The notes below the pieces were generated by a model, which searched no databases, was not told the origin of the DNA, and saw only the letters and a list, made by a program, of their open reading frames with translations. Positions 7,582-16,692 of a DNA stretch of 34,101 nucleotides are shown here, piece after piece; the first letter of the stretch is position 1; each line of letters opens with the position of its first letter. The stretch is from positions 1 through 34,101 of the forward strand of contig JAEUIA010000135.1 in assembly GCA_016795245.1 (NCBI GenBank), written 5' to 3'. Source of the stretch: Planctomycetota bacterium (GTDB taxonomy: Bacteria > Planctomycetota > UBA1135 > GCA-002686595). A program made the position numbers and the translations under genes.

Positions 7582-9201
7582 CTACTTCGTCTCGCCCGTC
7601 GCCGGGTTCAGCGCGCGCAGTGCGGGATGGTCGGGCGCGTAGCGATCAGCGCGGAAGAACCCGAAGGGACCACCGCCGCCGCCGGGGCCGCGTCCGCCGC
7701 GACCGCGACCACGCGGGCCGCGATCATCACCGCGCGGTGCGCCGCCGGGGACCGCGCCGCCGGGGCCGTCACCGCGTGCATCACCGCGCTCGCGCGGAGG
7801 CGGCGGGCCGTTTGCATCATCGGGACGCGGACCGTTCGGGCCTGCACCACCCATGGGCGGTCCGCCGCGCTCCTCGACATCGCCGGTGAACGGGCTGGCG
7901 AAGTCCCACACGACATTGCCTTTGGAGTCGACCTCGCGCACGAGACCCGGCTCGCCCGCGGCGACGAGTGTGTGACCGTTCGCGAGCCGTTGCGCGCCGG
8001 AGATGTGACTCGAGCGGATGTCGGGCGAGGTGTAGGTCCACGCGAGCTTCACGTTCGCGAGCGCGGCCGGATCGAAGCCCTGCTTCAGCGTCTCGGCCGT
8101 GATGCCCAGATCGATCTCGTCCACCGAAGAGTGTTCGTGACCCAGCCCGCCGTTGTTGAACACCAACAGCCGACTGCCGCCGATCCACTGCGGATCGTGC
8201 TGCACGAACAGCTTCTGGTCGCGCGCTTCGCCGCCGTGCGTGCGCGGGTTGCCGTAGCGGAACAGGAAATCGCCGCCGTGCCCGTAGCGTCCGCCGCTCG
8301 AGGTCCTGGCTTCGGCGCTCGTCGTCGAATGGTCGATGACCCAGACTTCGGACAGCGTGCGCGAGCTGAGCACGATCACGTCGAGTTCAGGGTGCCAATC
8401 GATGCCGTTCGCGTGCGTCCAGTCGCCGTCCATTCCGCCCGCGCGACCCGGACCGTCCTGGCCGCCGCGTCCGCCGCGCGCGGCGGGATCGTCCTCGCCG
8501 ACGTAGCCGATCTTCTTCAAGCGTTCGCGATCACGCGCGGCGTCGGCCGGCGCAGCGCGCAGTGCGAGATCCGCGTCGATGTTCAAGCGCGCAGGCCGCG
8601 ACGCGATCGGCGCGTAGTTCGGGAGTGCGGCGTCGCGCGCCTGCACCAGGTGATCGATGGCGTGCCATTCCCACACGATCTTGCCGCCGCTCGGGCGCAC
8701 GGGCTCGATTTCGATCACGGCGTCGGCCCACAGACCGTTGTTCGCCTGCTCGGGATCGCGGCCGACTGCGAGCGCTTGTTCCTTGGTCTTCATCTCCCAC
8801 ACGATCGCCAGCACGTTGCCGTTCGGCAGCACCTTCACGTCGTGGTGCAGGCAGCGCTGATCGTCGGAGAGCACGTACTCCCAGGTCACGTCGCCGTTCC
8901 AATCGAACTCGCGGAGGCGGCCGCCTTGTCCGCCGCCCCTGAAGGTCGGGTTGGCGACGCGCTCGGTGCGCAAGAGGCGCCCGTTCGGTTGCAGGTACAC
9001 GGCCTGCCCGGGCGGGAGATCGCTCTTCCACTCGTGCACCGTCCGGCCCGCGTTGTCGATCAAGTACGTCGACGTCGAACGCAACGGCGCGACGAGCGTG
9101 TAACCGGGTGTCGCCAGAGGCGTGTTCGTGCGCAGGCCGCGCGGCGTTGCATCAGGTGATTGAAGCGCCGTGAGCGCGAGGAGTACGAGTGTAGTGTGCA
9201 T
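7582..9201 (-). CDS. Arylsulfotransferase (ASST)-like secreted protein
   Basis: A 539-residue protein with a short signal peptide (MHTTLVLLALTALQ). It carries the run of motifs typical of the six-bladed propeller of bacterial arylsulfotransferases: HEWKSDLPPGQAVYLQPNG (56-74), HHDVKVLPNGNVL (119-131), DWTHANGIDWHPELDVIVLSSR (260-281), GGDFLFRYGNP (309-319), QHDPQWI (334-340), VFNNG (347-351) and FRADRYAPDHPAL (516-528). ASST enzymes move sulfate between phenolic compounds in the periplasm; related planctomycete proteins may do something else. Two Gly/Arg/Pro-rich insertions interrupt the fold, a short one near 239-257 and a long one at about 445-513. A GGAG lies about nine bases before the ATG. 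It is followed by the lipoprotein gene on the same strand. Confidence 0.8.
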   Translation of the reverse strand: MHTTLVLLALTALQSPDATPRGLRTNTPLATPGYTLVAPLRSTSTYLIDNAGRTVHEWKSDLPPGQAVYLQPNGRLLRTERVANPTFRGGGQGGRLREFDWNGDVTWEYVLSDDQRCLHHDVKVLPNGNVLAIVWEMKTKEQALAVGRDPEQANNGLWADAVIEIEPVRPSGGKIVWEWHAIDHLVQARDAALPNYAPIASRPARLNIDADLALRAAPADAARDRERLKKIGYVGEDDPAARGGRGGQDGPGRAGGMDGDWTHANGIDWHPELDVIVLSSRTLSEVWVIDHSTTSAEARTSSGGRYGHGGDFLFRYGNPRTHGGEARDQKLFVQHDPQWIGGSRLLVFNNGGLGHEHSSVDEIDLGITAETLKQGFDPAALANVKLAWTYTSPDIRSSHISGAQRLANGHTLVAAGEPGLVREVDSKGNVVWDFASPFTGDVEERGGPPMGGAGPNGPRPDDANGPPPPRERGDARGDGPGGAVPGGAPRGDDRGPRGRGRGGRGPGGGGGPFGFFRADRYAPDHPALRALNPATGETK

Positions 9202-9306
9202 GGGTCAGGCTCCAGGACGAAGGTCAGTCTCCGTGTGACGTCCAGTTCGACCGTAGGTCACACAGGGATGAGGATCGGCGACCGGTCTTAAGCACACCTT
9301 GCGCGC

Positions 9307-11220
9307 TCAGGAATTCGCGCGCAGGTGGTTCGCGATCGCTTCCAGGAACTGCGGTCCCAGGTCCTGGGCCTTCTTGTCGCCCACGCCCTTGATGGCCCGA
9401 AAACCTTCTTCGGAAGCCGGTTTGTGGGCCGCGAACAGGGCCAGCGTGCGGTCGTTGAAGACGAGGTAGGGCGGGATGCCGCGCTCCTTCGCGATCGCGC
9501 GGCGCAACTCGCGCAGGGTCTCGAACAGTTCGGGATCGGGCTGGATTCCGCCTTCGATCACGAGCGGTTCGCTCGCGCGACCCTTCTCGCGCGACCGGCC
9601 CTTCTTCGCCTTCGATTCGACCGGCGTGAAAAACGTGATCGCGATCTCGCCGCGCATCACTTCGACGCCGCTCTTCGACAGGAACAGCGTCGGGTACTTG
9701 CCTTCGGCGACGCGCAAGTGTTCCAACCCGATCAGCTGATCGATCCACGAGCGCACGGCGTGATTGGAATGTTCCTTCAGCAGGCCGAAGGTGCTCAGCC
9801 GGTCGTGGCCGGTCTGTCGCATGCGCGCCGTGTCGGCGCCGCGCAGGACGTCGGTCACGTGCTGCGCGCCGTAGCGTTGTTCACAGCGCACGACGCACGA
9901 CAGGATCTTCTGCGCGATGATCTTGCTGTCCTCGACCTGCGCCAGTTCGCTCAGGCACACGTCACACGCACCGCACCCGCCGGCGGAGCTTTCGAAGATC
10001 TGGCCGAAGTACTCGCACAGGGTCTTGTGCCTGCAGCGCGCGCCCGTCGCGAAACCCCACAAGTGCGAAAGCCGCTCGAGCGCGTTGTCCAGATCCGCGC
10101 CCGCGTTCTCGACACCGGCCGCCGCCGCTTCGCGCGCCGAATGTTCGATCAGGTTCTTCCAACCGTGGAAATCCGCGCCGCCGTAGAACATCACGCATTC
10201 CGCCGGCAAACCGTCGCGGCCCGCGCGGCCGGTCTCCTGGCTGTACTGCTCGACGCCCTTCGGGAGGCTCGCGTGCACGACGAAACGCACGTCGGAGCGA
10301 TCGATGCCCATTCCGAAAGCGACCGTGGCGACGACGACGTCCAGGTCCTCCGACAGGAACTTGGTCTGCGTGCGCGTGCGCTCGGCGGCGGAAAGTCCGG
10401 CGTGGTACGCGGCGCAACGCACTCCCAAGGCCGACAGATCCGCCGTCAACTTCTCGACGTCGGAGCGGCGCAAGCAGTACACGATGCCCGCGCGACCCGC
10501 GTGGCGCTGGATGACCTCGTACACCTGTCGCACGAGATCGCGGCGCGGTTGGATGCGATAGGTCAGATTCGGCCGGTCGAAGCCGCCGACCAGCACGGCC
10601 GCGTCCTTCAACCCCAGCGCCTGGATGATGTCGGCGCGCACTTCGGGCGTGGCCGTCGCGGTGAAGGCCTGGATCGGCAAGTGCGGACGCGCGCGGCGCA
10701 ACTCGCCCAGCATGCGGTACTCGGGCCTGAAGTCGTGGCCCCAGTGGCTGATGCAGTGCGCTTCGTCGATGGCGATCGAAGTCAGACCTTGCTCTTCGAG
10801 TCGCGCCAGGAACCCGTCCGTCATCAAGCGCTCGGGAGCGACGTAGAGGAGCTTCACGCTGCCGTCGGCGAGCGCGCGCTCGACCTCGCGCTTCTCACCG
10901 GCGTCTTGCGCGCTCGTCAACATGCGCGCTTCGACGCCGAGCTCGCGCAGGCCGATCACCTGGTCCTGCATCAACGAGATCAGGGGACTGATCACCACCG
11001 TGAAACCGTCGCGCAACAAGGCCGGGACCTGGAAGCACAGGCTCTTGCCGCCGCCGGTCGGCATCACGACCAACGCGTCGCGTCCCGCGAGGCCCGCCTC
11101 GATCGCGCTGGCCTGCATGGGACGCAGACGGTCGAAGCCGAAGACCGAGCGCACCAATTCCAGGGCGCGTGCGTCCGTGCGTTGCGAGGACTTGGTTGCG
11201 AGTTCCAGAGGAGAGTCCAT
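9307..11220 (-). CDS. recQ: ATP-dependent DNA helicase RecQ
   Basis: A 637-residue 3'-5' DNA helicase of the RecQ family, acting in recombination and repair of stalled forks. Walker A is MPTGGGKS (53-60); the Walker B DEAH box is at 152-155, followed by CISHWGHDFRPEY, the aromatic-rich loop diagnostic of RecQ. Motif III is TATATP (187-192) and motif VI is QETGRAGRDG (328-337). The RQC zinc site is formed by C402, C416, C419 and C422. A winged-helix region follows, and a C-terminal HRDC-like domain spans about 568-637 (ELFETLRELRRAIAKERGIPPYLVFNDRTL). Length and order are normal. No clear ribosome site precedes the ATG. It is divergent from the flavoprotein gene at 11429. Confidence 0.96.
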   Translation of the reverse strand: MDSPLELATKSSQRTDARALELVRSVFGFDRLRPMQASAIEAGLAGRDALVVMPTGGGKSLCFQVPALLRDGFTVVISPLISLMQDQVIGLRELGVEARMLTSAQDAGEKREVERALADGSVKLLYVAPERLMTDGFLARLEEQGLTSIAIDEAHCISHWGHDFRPEYRMLGELRRARPHLPIQAFTATATPEVRADIIQALGLKDAAVLVGGFDRPNLTYRIQPRRDLVRQVYEVIQRHAGRAGIVYCLRRSDVEKLTADLSALGVRCAAYHAGLSAAERTRTQTKFLSEDLDVVVATVAFGMGIDRSDVRFVVHASLPKGVEQYSQETGRAGRDGLPAECVMFYGGADFHGWKNLIEHSAREAAAAGVENAGADLDNALERLSHLWGFATGARCRHKTLCEYFGQIFESSAGGCGACDVCLSELAQVEDSKIIAQKILSCVVRCEQRYGAQHVTDVLRGADTARMRQTGHDRLSTFGLLKEHSNHAVRSWIDQLIGLEHLRVAEGKYPTLFLSKSGVEVMRGEIAITFFTPVESKAKKGRSREKGRASEPLVIEGGIQPDPELFETLRELRRAIAKERGIPPYLVFNDRTLALFAAHKPASEEGFRAIKGVGDKKAQDLGPQFLEAIANHLRANS

Positions 11221-11311
11221 ACGGTGCAGCGAGCCCCGTGCGCGCGCGCACGAGCACTAGAGACCGCATTCCACCAACTGAGTCGCGTCGTTCAAGGCTC
11301 TCCACACCACT

Positions 11312-11338
11312 GATTCGGCAAACCCCGGTCACCGAATC
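11312..11338. promoter_or_regulatory. Inverted repeat in a divergent promoter region
   Basis: gattcgg (11312-11318) and ccgaatc (11332-11338) are exact reverse complements separated by 13 bases, a spacing suited to a dimeric regulator. They lie between recQ (start 11220) and the flavoprotein fusion gene (start 11429). It may be an operator; no matching regulator gene or second copy was noticed. Confidence 0.3.
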
Positions 11339-11428
11339 GTTGTATCGTGCGTAGCCGTCGACCCCGCGCGCCGCTCGCCCCCGTTTTCGTTCCCGGCGCG
11401 CATTTGCGAGAGACGAGGCCCCCAGTCC

Positions 11429-13804
11429 ATGCTGCGATCGATCCAGCGCTACACCGAATGGCTCCACGGCCAGTGGCCGGCCGGCACGGTCGAGAAACTC
11501 CCCGAGGTGCGGGCCGACGGCTCCACCAACGTCCCCGGTCTCTACGTCGTGGGGGACTTGACCGGCATTCCGCTGCTGAAGTTCTCGTCGGATACCGGCG
11601 CGCGCGCGGTCAAGACGATCGCTGAAGATCCGCAGTTCGAGTCCGAGCGCAAGCGCGGCGACTCCGGTGTGCTCGACCTCGTGATCATCGGCGCCGGCGT
11701 CTCGGGCATCGCGGCGGCGATCGAGGCCAAGCAGCGCCGGCTCAAGTTCGAGATCCTGGAGGCGGCCGAGCCGTTCTCCACGATCGTCAATTTCCCGAAG
11801 GGCAAGCCGATCTACACGTTTCCGACCGACATGACCCCATTCGGCGCGCTGCAGTTCACCGCGCAAGTCAAGGAGCCCTTGCTCGACGAGATCCGCGGTT
11901 ACGCCGCCGAGCACGCGGTCGAGACCAAGGCCGCGCGCGCCGAGAAGGTCCGCCGCGCGGGCGACGTGCTCGAAGTCGTGTTGCGTGAGGGCGAAGCGCT
12001 GCGCGCGCGGCGCGTGATCGTCGCGATCGGTCGCTCCGGCAACTTCCGCAAGCTGGGTGTGCCCGGCGAAGACAAGGGCAAGGTCTTCAATCGCCTGCAC
12101 GATCCGTCGGAATTCGCGGGCAAGAACGTGCTCGTCGTCGGCGGCGGAGACAGTGCTCTCGAATGCGCGATCGCCGTGGCGCAGTGCGGTGGCGCGGTGA
12201 CGGTGTCCTACCGCAAGCCCGAGTTCGCACGGCCCAAACCCGGCAACATCGAGCAACTCGAGCGCCTGCGCGCCGATCCGCTGTCGGACGTCTCGGTTCC
12301 GACGCCGAGCTCCGAGCGCGTCACCACGTCCGTGGGCGGCTTCATGAGCGCGCGCAAACAGCGCGGCAGCATCGCGCTCCTGATGGAGAGCCAGGTGAAG
12401 TCCATCACCGACGATTCCGTCACGGTGCGCACAGCCGAAGGCCGGGACCAGGTGCTCGAGAACGACGCCGTGTTCGCCATGATCGGTCGCGAGGCGCCGC
12501 TCGATTTCTTTCGCCAGAGCGGCGTGAAGATCAGCGGCGAACTCTCGGCACGCGCATGGATCGCGTTCGGCCTGTTCACGCTGTTCTGCGTGTTCGTCTA
12601 CAACTGGAAGGCCGGCGGCGAGCTCAAACACGTCTTCGAAGAACACCGGTGGTTCCCGTTCAATCTCGGCGCCTGGATGCAGGGTTGGTTCGCGAGCGCG
12701 GCCGATCCGTCGACCTTGATCGGCACGCTCACGATCACGCTGCAAGAACCGGGCTTCTACTACTCACTGGCGTATTGCCTGTGCGTGACCTTGTTCGGCA
12801 TCGCGCGCATCAAGCGCCGCAAGACGCCCTACATCACGGCGCAGACCTCGACGCTGATCGCGTTCCAACTGATCCCGCTCTTCATCTTGCCCTACATCGT
12901 GTTGCCGCTGCTCGGGCACAACGGTGTGTTCGACACCGGGTTCGGGAAGACCGTCGCCGACAACCTGTTCCCGGTGGCGGGCTACGGCCACGGACGCGAG
13001 TACTGGCGCGCGTTCGGGCTGGTGCTGGCGTGGCCGCTCTTCATCTGGAACGTGTTCACGGACCAACCGTTGTGGTGGTGGCTCGCGATCAGCCTCGTGC
13101 AGACAGGCGTGATCATCCCGTTGATCGTCGTCAAGTGGGGGAAAGGTGCCTACTGCGGGTGGGTGTGCTCGTGCGGCGCGCTGGCCGAAACGATGGGGGA
13201 CAAGCACCGCACCAAGATGCCGCACGGCAAGTTCTGGAATCGCCTGAACATGGTCGGGCAGGTCGTGCTGTTCGCGGCGGTTCTATTGTTCCTCGTGCGC
13301 GTCGTGTCGTGGACCGCGCCGAACACCGGCGTCGGGAATTTCGCGCGCGAGTTCTACAGCGGTCTGTTGTCCGGCTGGTCGGTCCTGGGCGCGCGCCTCA
13401 ACTATTACTGGGTCGTCGACGTGGGGCTCGCGGGCATCGTCGGCGTCGCGGCGTATTTCTGGTTCTCGGGCCGCATCTGGTGTCGCTTTGCGTGCCCGTT
13501 GGCGGCATTGATGCACGTCTACGCGCGCTTCACGCGCTTCCGCATCCTGCCCGAGAAGAAGAAGTGCATCTCGTGCAACGTGTGCACGTCGGTCTGTCAC
13601 CAGGGCATCGACATCATGAATTTCGCGAACAAGGGCCTCCCGATGGAGGACCCCGAGTGCGTGCGCTGCAGCGCCTGCGTGCAGAGCTGTCCGACCGGTG
13701 TGCTCGAATTCGGTGAGATCGACCGCAAGAGCGGTGAAGTGATCGCCCGCGATCGATTGGGCGCGAGCCCGGTGCGCATGGCCGAGTCGCGCGCCAAGAG
13801 TTGA
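11429..13804 (+). CDS. Flavoprotein / NapH-like membrane iron-sulfur fusion protein
   Basis: A 791-residue fusion. Residues 33-62 (TNVPGLYVVGDLTGIPLLKFSSDTGARAV) look like the FAD-closing GD motif that normally ends a thioredoxin-reductase-like flavoprotein, yet here it comes first. The FAD Rossmann motif GAGVSG follows at 88-93, and the NAD(P) motif VVGGGDSALE at 236-245, in a YpdA-like arrangement. The flavin part ends near IGREAPLDFF (352-361) without a second GD motif. The rest is membrane-embedded with several hydrophobic segments, YCGWVCSCGA and WCRFACPLAA motifs as in NapH/CcoG-type proteins, and two C-terminal [4Fe-4S] motifs (CISCNVCTSVCHQG, CVRCSACVQSCPTG). It probably carries electrons from NAD(P)H through FAD to iron-sulfur clusters at the membrane. 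The acceptor is unknown. Confidence 0.85.
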   Translation: MLRSIQRYTEWLHGQWPAGTVEKLPEVRADGSTNVPGLYVVGDLTGIPLLKFSSDTGARAVKTIAEDPQFESERKRGDSGVLDLVIIGAGVSGIAAAIEAKQRRLKFEILEAAEPFSTIVNFPKGKPIYTFPTDMTPFGALQFTAQVKEPLLDEIRGYAAEHAVETKAARAEKVRRAGDVLEVVLREGEALRARRVIVAIGRSGNFRKLGVPGEDKGKVFNRLHDPSEFAGKNVLVVGGGDSALECAIAVAQCGGAVTVSYRKPEFARPKPGNIEQLERLRADPLSDVSVPTPSSERVTTSVGGFMSARKQRGSIALLMESQVKSITDDSVTVRTAEGRDQVLENDAVFAMIGREAPLDFFRQSGVKISGELSARAWIAFGLFTLFCVFVYNWKAGGELKHVFEEHRWFPFNLGAWMQGWFASAADPSTLIGTLTITLQEPGFYYSLAYCLCVTLFGIARIKRRKTPYITAQTSTLIAFQLIPLFILPYIVLPLLGHNGVFDTGFGKTVADNLFPVAGYGHGREYWRAFGLVLAWPLFIWNVFTDQPLWWWLAISLVQTGVIIPLIVVKWGKGAYCGWVCSCGALAETMGDKHRTKMPHGKFWNRLNMVGQVVLFAAVLLFLVRVVSWTAPNTGVGNFAREFYSGLLSGWSVLGARLNYYWVVDVGLAGIVGVAAYFWFSGRIWCRFACPLAALMHVYARFTRFRILPEKKKCISCNVCTSVCHQGIDIMNFANKGLPMEDPECVRCSACVQSCPTGVLEFGEIDRKSGEVIARDRLGASPVRMAESRAKS

Positions 13805-13840
13805 GCGCGCGGCTGCGCGCGACAGCTTCTTCGGTTTCTA
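13805..13840 (+). terminator. GC hairpin between convergent genes
   Basis: gcgcgc (13805-13810) pairs with gcgcgc (13815-13820) across ggct directly after the stop codon of the flavoprotein fusion, followed by a pyrimidine-rich tail (cttcttcggtttct). It fits a weak intrinsic terminator for the plus-strand gene and overlaps the end of the converging SGNH-like gene. Confidence 0.4.
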
Positions 13841-14785
13841 GTGCGTCTTGTCCGGCGTGCCGTCCGCGGGCGCGCCGGCGGGAATCGCATCCGATTCCTT
13901 CGCGCTGAGCTTCGCCACGAGCTTCTTCACGTCGAACTCGAGGCTCGCAGAGGCTACGTCCTTCTGAGTCGCAAGCCAGGTGTCGAGCGCGAACACCCAC
14001 ACCGCGCACGTACCTTCGAGCGTCGTGTGCAGGCGATCGCCCTGCATCAGCTTGTCGATCGAGCCCTTCGGGTACTTGTTGCCGCGCACCTCGATCTCGG
14101 CGTCGGATTGCAGCTTCGCCGTCAAGTCCGCGAGCGGCACGAGCACGACGTTCTTGTGCTCCTTGGCGAAGGCCGCGACTTTCGCGTTCAGAGCCTTCAA
14201 GGTCTCGGGCTTCGGAACGGCGCTCGCCGCGAGCAGCGGCTTGCCGAACACCGGGTCGGGCGTGTTGCTCGCAAGCGTCATGTCGGGCAGATCGCCGAGC
14301 AGGATGGGGCAGGTGAACTGCGCGAGCCCGGCGAGTCCCTTGTCCAGGTCGAGCGTGCGCTGCTCTTCTTTCTTCTGGCCGTATCCGAACCAGAACAGAT
14401 AGTCGAGCGCGACGATCATCGTCGGCTCGGCCTCCTTGACCGTGGCCAGAGCCTTCTCGCTCTTTTTTACCGGTGCGAAGAAGAACGACTGATCGGCGGC
14501 GTTGACGACGGGTTGGTGCTCCATCAACAACGAAGCACCGACGATGTGCGCGAGTTGAAGTTTCGAGTCCGCGAACGGATCCGCATTCTCACCCAGTCTG
14601 AACCCCGCCGAGATACTGGCTCCGATCACGGCGACCTTGTCGAGCGCGGCGATCTTCTTGGGTGCGGTCGCGATGGCGGCGTCGCCCCCGGCAGGCCCAG
14701 ACTTCGAGGTGTCGAAGGCGAAAGTCGCGACGGACAGGGCGGCGACGAGTGAAACGGTGAGCGAGGCTACGAGTGCGTTGCGCAT
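13838..14785 (-). CDS. SGNH/GDSL hydrolase-like secreted protein
   Basis: A 315-residue protein with an N-terminal signal segment (MRNALVASLTVSLVAALSVATFA). Block I of the SGNH fold appears as VAVIGASISAGF with the candidate nucleophile S57, and the catalytic Asp-His pair as D250-x-x-H253 in GDRLHTTLEG. The central region (PTMIVALDYLFWFGYG; PILLGDLPDM) suits the alternating strands of the fold. The oxyanion Gly and Asn blocks are not obvious, so hydrolase activity (an esterase or lipase, presumably periplasmic) is only suggested. It is the last gene of a five-gene minus-strand run, 28 bases after the propeller gene, and probably co-transcribed with it. Confidence 0.6.
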   Translation of the reverse strand: MRNALVASLTVSLVAALSVATFAFDTSKSGPAGGDAAIATAPKKIAALDKVAVIGASISAGFRLGENADPFADSKLQLAHIVGASLLMEHQPVVNAADQSFFFAPVKKSEKALATVKEAEPTMIVALDYLFWFGYGQKKEEQRTLDLDKGLAGLAQFTCPILLGDLPDMTLASNTPDPVFGKPLLAASAVPKPETLKALNAKVAAFAKEHKNVVLVPLADLTAKLQSDAEIEVRGNKYPKGSIDKLMQGDRLHTTLEGTCAVWVFALDTWLATQKDVASASLEFDVKKLVAKLSAKESDAIPAGAPADGTPDKTH

Positions 14786-14813
14786 GAAGAATCCATGCGG
14801 TTCGCTTGGAGGG

Positions 14814-16658
14814 TCAAGGGGTCCAAGTCACGATCAAACCGCTGGTCAAGTTATACAGATCGCTCGTGCAGTAAGTCGCCACATCGCGGTACCAGCCCTG
14901 GTAGAAGCGAATCGCGACGGTCCCCGTGGGGATCAGTCCGGTGATGGAGAGCGGCGTGTCGCCGGCGCCGACGCCTAGATTCGTGGCTCCACCGACGCAA
15001 AAGCGCACACCCAGACGCACGACGGCGCCGCTGACGCACAACAGCCCGTCGCCGAAGGGCGTGCCCGCGCCACCGGCGAATTGCTGGTCGCCCTGGAAAA
15101 TGAGCACGGCGGCGCTGGGCGGCAATCCGCTCAGACCGATCGTGAACGTGTCGTTCGAGACGCGGCTCGTCCCTGAGCCGGCGATGAATCCGCCGCCCGT
15201 CAAGAAGGAGTTCTGACAGCCGCGCTCCGATTGCCCCGCGTTCCCGCACGGGCAGGCGGTGAAAGACCCGTCGCCCCAGCAGTACGTCGTCGGCGACGGC
15301 GGTCCGCCGCAACCGCGCACGAAGACGTCGGTGAAGCCGTTCGTGTCTCCGGGCGCCAGGTTGGTGGCCGCCGAGTAGAAAGCGACCGTCGATGCATCGG
15401 CGGCGATGCACGCGTTGTACGACGACCCTCCGAGGTCGCCCTCGACTCCGTTCGAATCGACCGACAAGCGCGAGGTCTGCTTGAAGATCATGTCGCGCAC
15501 GAAGATGTCGGTGTTCAAATTGAACACGCCGCCGTTCGTGTCGTTCGGCACCAGATTGGTCGCCGAACTGATGAAGGCGATGAAGCGTCCGTCGGCCGAG
15601 ATCGATCCGTTCTGCGAAACCGAGTTGCCCTGCACGAGCGAACTGTTCACCGACGCACGCACGGTTTCACCGCTCACGCGGTCTTTGCGAAAGACGTCGA
15701 ACAGGTTGTTCGTGTCGGCCGGCACCAGGTTCGTCGCCGCGCTGCTGAATGCCACGTAGCGCCCGTCGGCCGAAATCGACGGTGTTTGCGAGGCGAAATC
15801 GCCTTCGTCGTCCTGAGTGCTGGTGCTGACACGCGTCGTCGTGAACGTTCCGCGGTCGCGCACGAAAACGTCCACCGCACCGTTCGTGTCGCCGGTCACG
15901 AGGTTCGTCGCCGCGCTGTGGAAAGCGACGTAGCGGCCACCCGCGGAGATCGCCGGATTGCCGGAGAAGGCGTTCCCGCAAACCCCAGACCCGTCGATCG
16001 ACAGACAGTTGGTGATACCCGTGAGCCGATCCTTGACGAATACATCCTGCGTCGAGTTCGTGTCCTGCGGCGCCAGGTTCGAGCTCAGGCTGTGGAACAC
16101 TACAAAGCGTGCATCGGCCGAAATGTCCGGTCGTCCGCAGTCACCGTTGCCTTGCAGTCCGTTGGAATCCGTGCTGAGACGCCCCGTCGTGCCGAGCGTG
16201 CGGTCGTGCAGGAATATGTCGATCTTGCCGTTGGTGTCGCCCGCGACCAGGTTCGAAGACACACTCGCGAACACGATGTAGCGGCCGTCGGCGGAGACCG
16301 CGGGATCGCTCGAAGCGCCGTTGCCCTGGACGCCCGTGGAGTCGACGCTCACGCGCGTCGTGGTTCCGCCGTCGCGGTTGCGCACGAAGATGTCCGACAC
16401 GCCGTTCGTGTCGTTCGGCACCAGATTCGATGCGCTGCTGAAGAACGCGACGATGCGGCCGTCGGCCGAGAGAAAATTGCGGTTGACGTTGGGGGAGCCC
16501 AACGCCGAATGCCCGTCGCTCTCCGCGCCCGCCGTGCTGATGCTCATGCGCTGCGTCGAGCACTGGGCCAGTACAGGGGCGTGAAACAGGCCCAGCAGGC
16601 CCAAAAAGGGCATCCAGGCGCGAGCGATCAAGTTGTGGGGCATGTTGCGGGCGGCCAT
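14814..16658 (-). CDS. Secreted seven-bladed beta-propeller protein with cysteine-rich C-terminal domain
   Basis: A 614-residue exported protein with signal peptide up to ...HAPVLA. It contains seven copies of a ~70-residue repeat of the form SADGRxVAFxSxATNLVPxDTNGxxDVFVRDR. The DTNG...D pattern is a calcium-loop-like signature found in TolB/WD40-like propellers, and seven copies fit a closed seven-bladed ring. After blade seven comes a short cysteine block (CWGDGSFTACPCGNAGQSERGCQNS) and a beta-rich C-terminal domain ending in TWTP, an architecture I associate with certain planctomycetes. The ATG at 16656-16658 was chosen; a TTG twelve bases upstream is also open, and the purine-rich GGGGAG lies only two bases before the ATG. 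The role is unknown, perhaps at the cell surface. Confidence 0.8.
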   Translation of the reverse strand: MAARNMPHNLIARAWMPFLGLLGLFHAPVLAQCSTQRMSISTAGAESDGHSALGSPNVNRNFLSADGRIVAFFSSASNLVPNDTNGVSDIFVRNRDGGTTTRVSVDSTGVQGNGASSDPAVSADGRYIVFASVSSNLVAGDTNGKIDIFLHDRTLGTTGRLSTDSNGLQGNGDCGRPDISADARFVVFHSLSSNLAPQDTNSTQDVFVKDRLTGITNCLSIDGSGVCGNAFSGNPAISAGGRYVAFHSAATNLVTGDTNGAVDVFVRDRGTFTTTRVSTSTQDDEGDFASQTPSISADGRYVAFSSAATNLVPADTNNLFDVFRKDRVSGETVRASVNSSLVQGNSVSQNGSISADGRFIAFISSATNLVPNDTNGGVFNLNTDIFVRDMIFKQTSRLSVDSNGVEGDLGGSSYNACIAADASTVAFYSAATNLAPGDTNGFTDVFVRGCGGPPSPTTYCWGDGSFTACPCGNAGQSERGCQNSFLTGGGFIAGSGTSRVSNDTFTIGLSGLPPSAAVLIFQGDQQFAGGAGTPFGDGLLCVSGAVVRLGVRFCVGGATNLGVGAGDTPLSITGLIPTGTVAIRFYQGWYRDVATYCTSDLYNLTSGLIVTWTP

Positions 16659-16692
16659 TTCTCCCCACAAATCTACCCGAGGATCGCGATCC

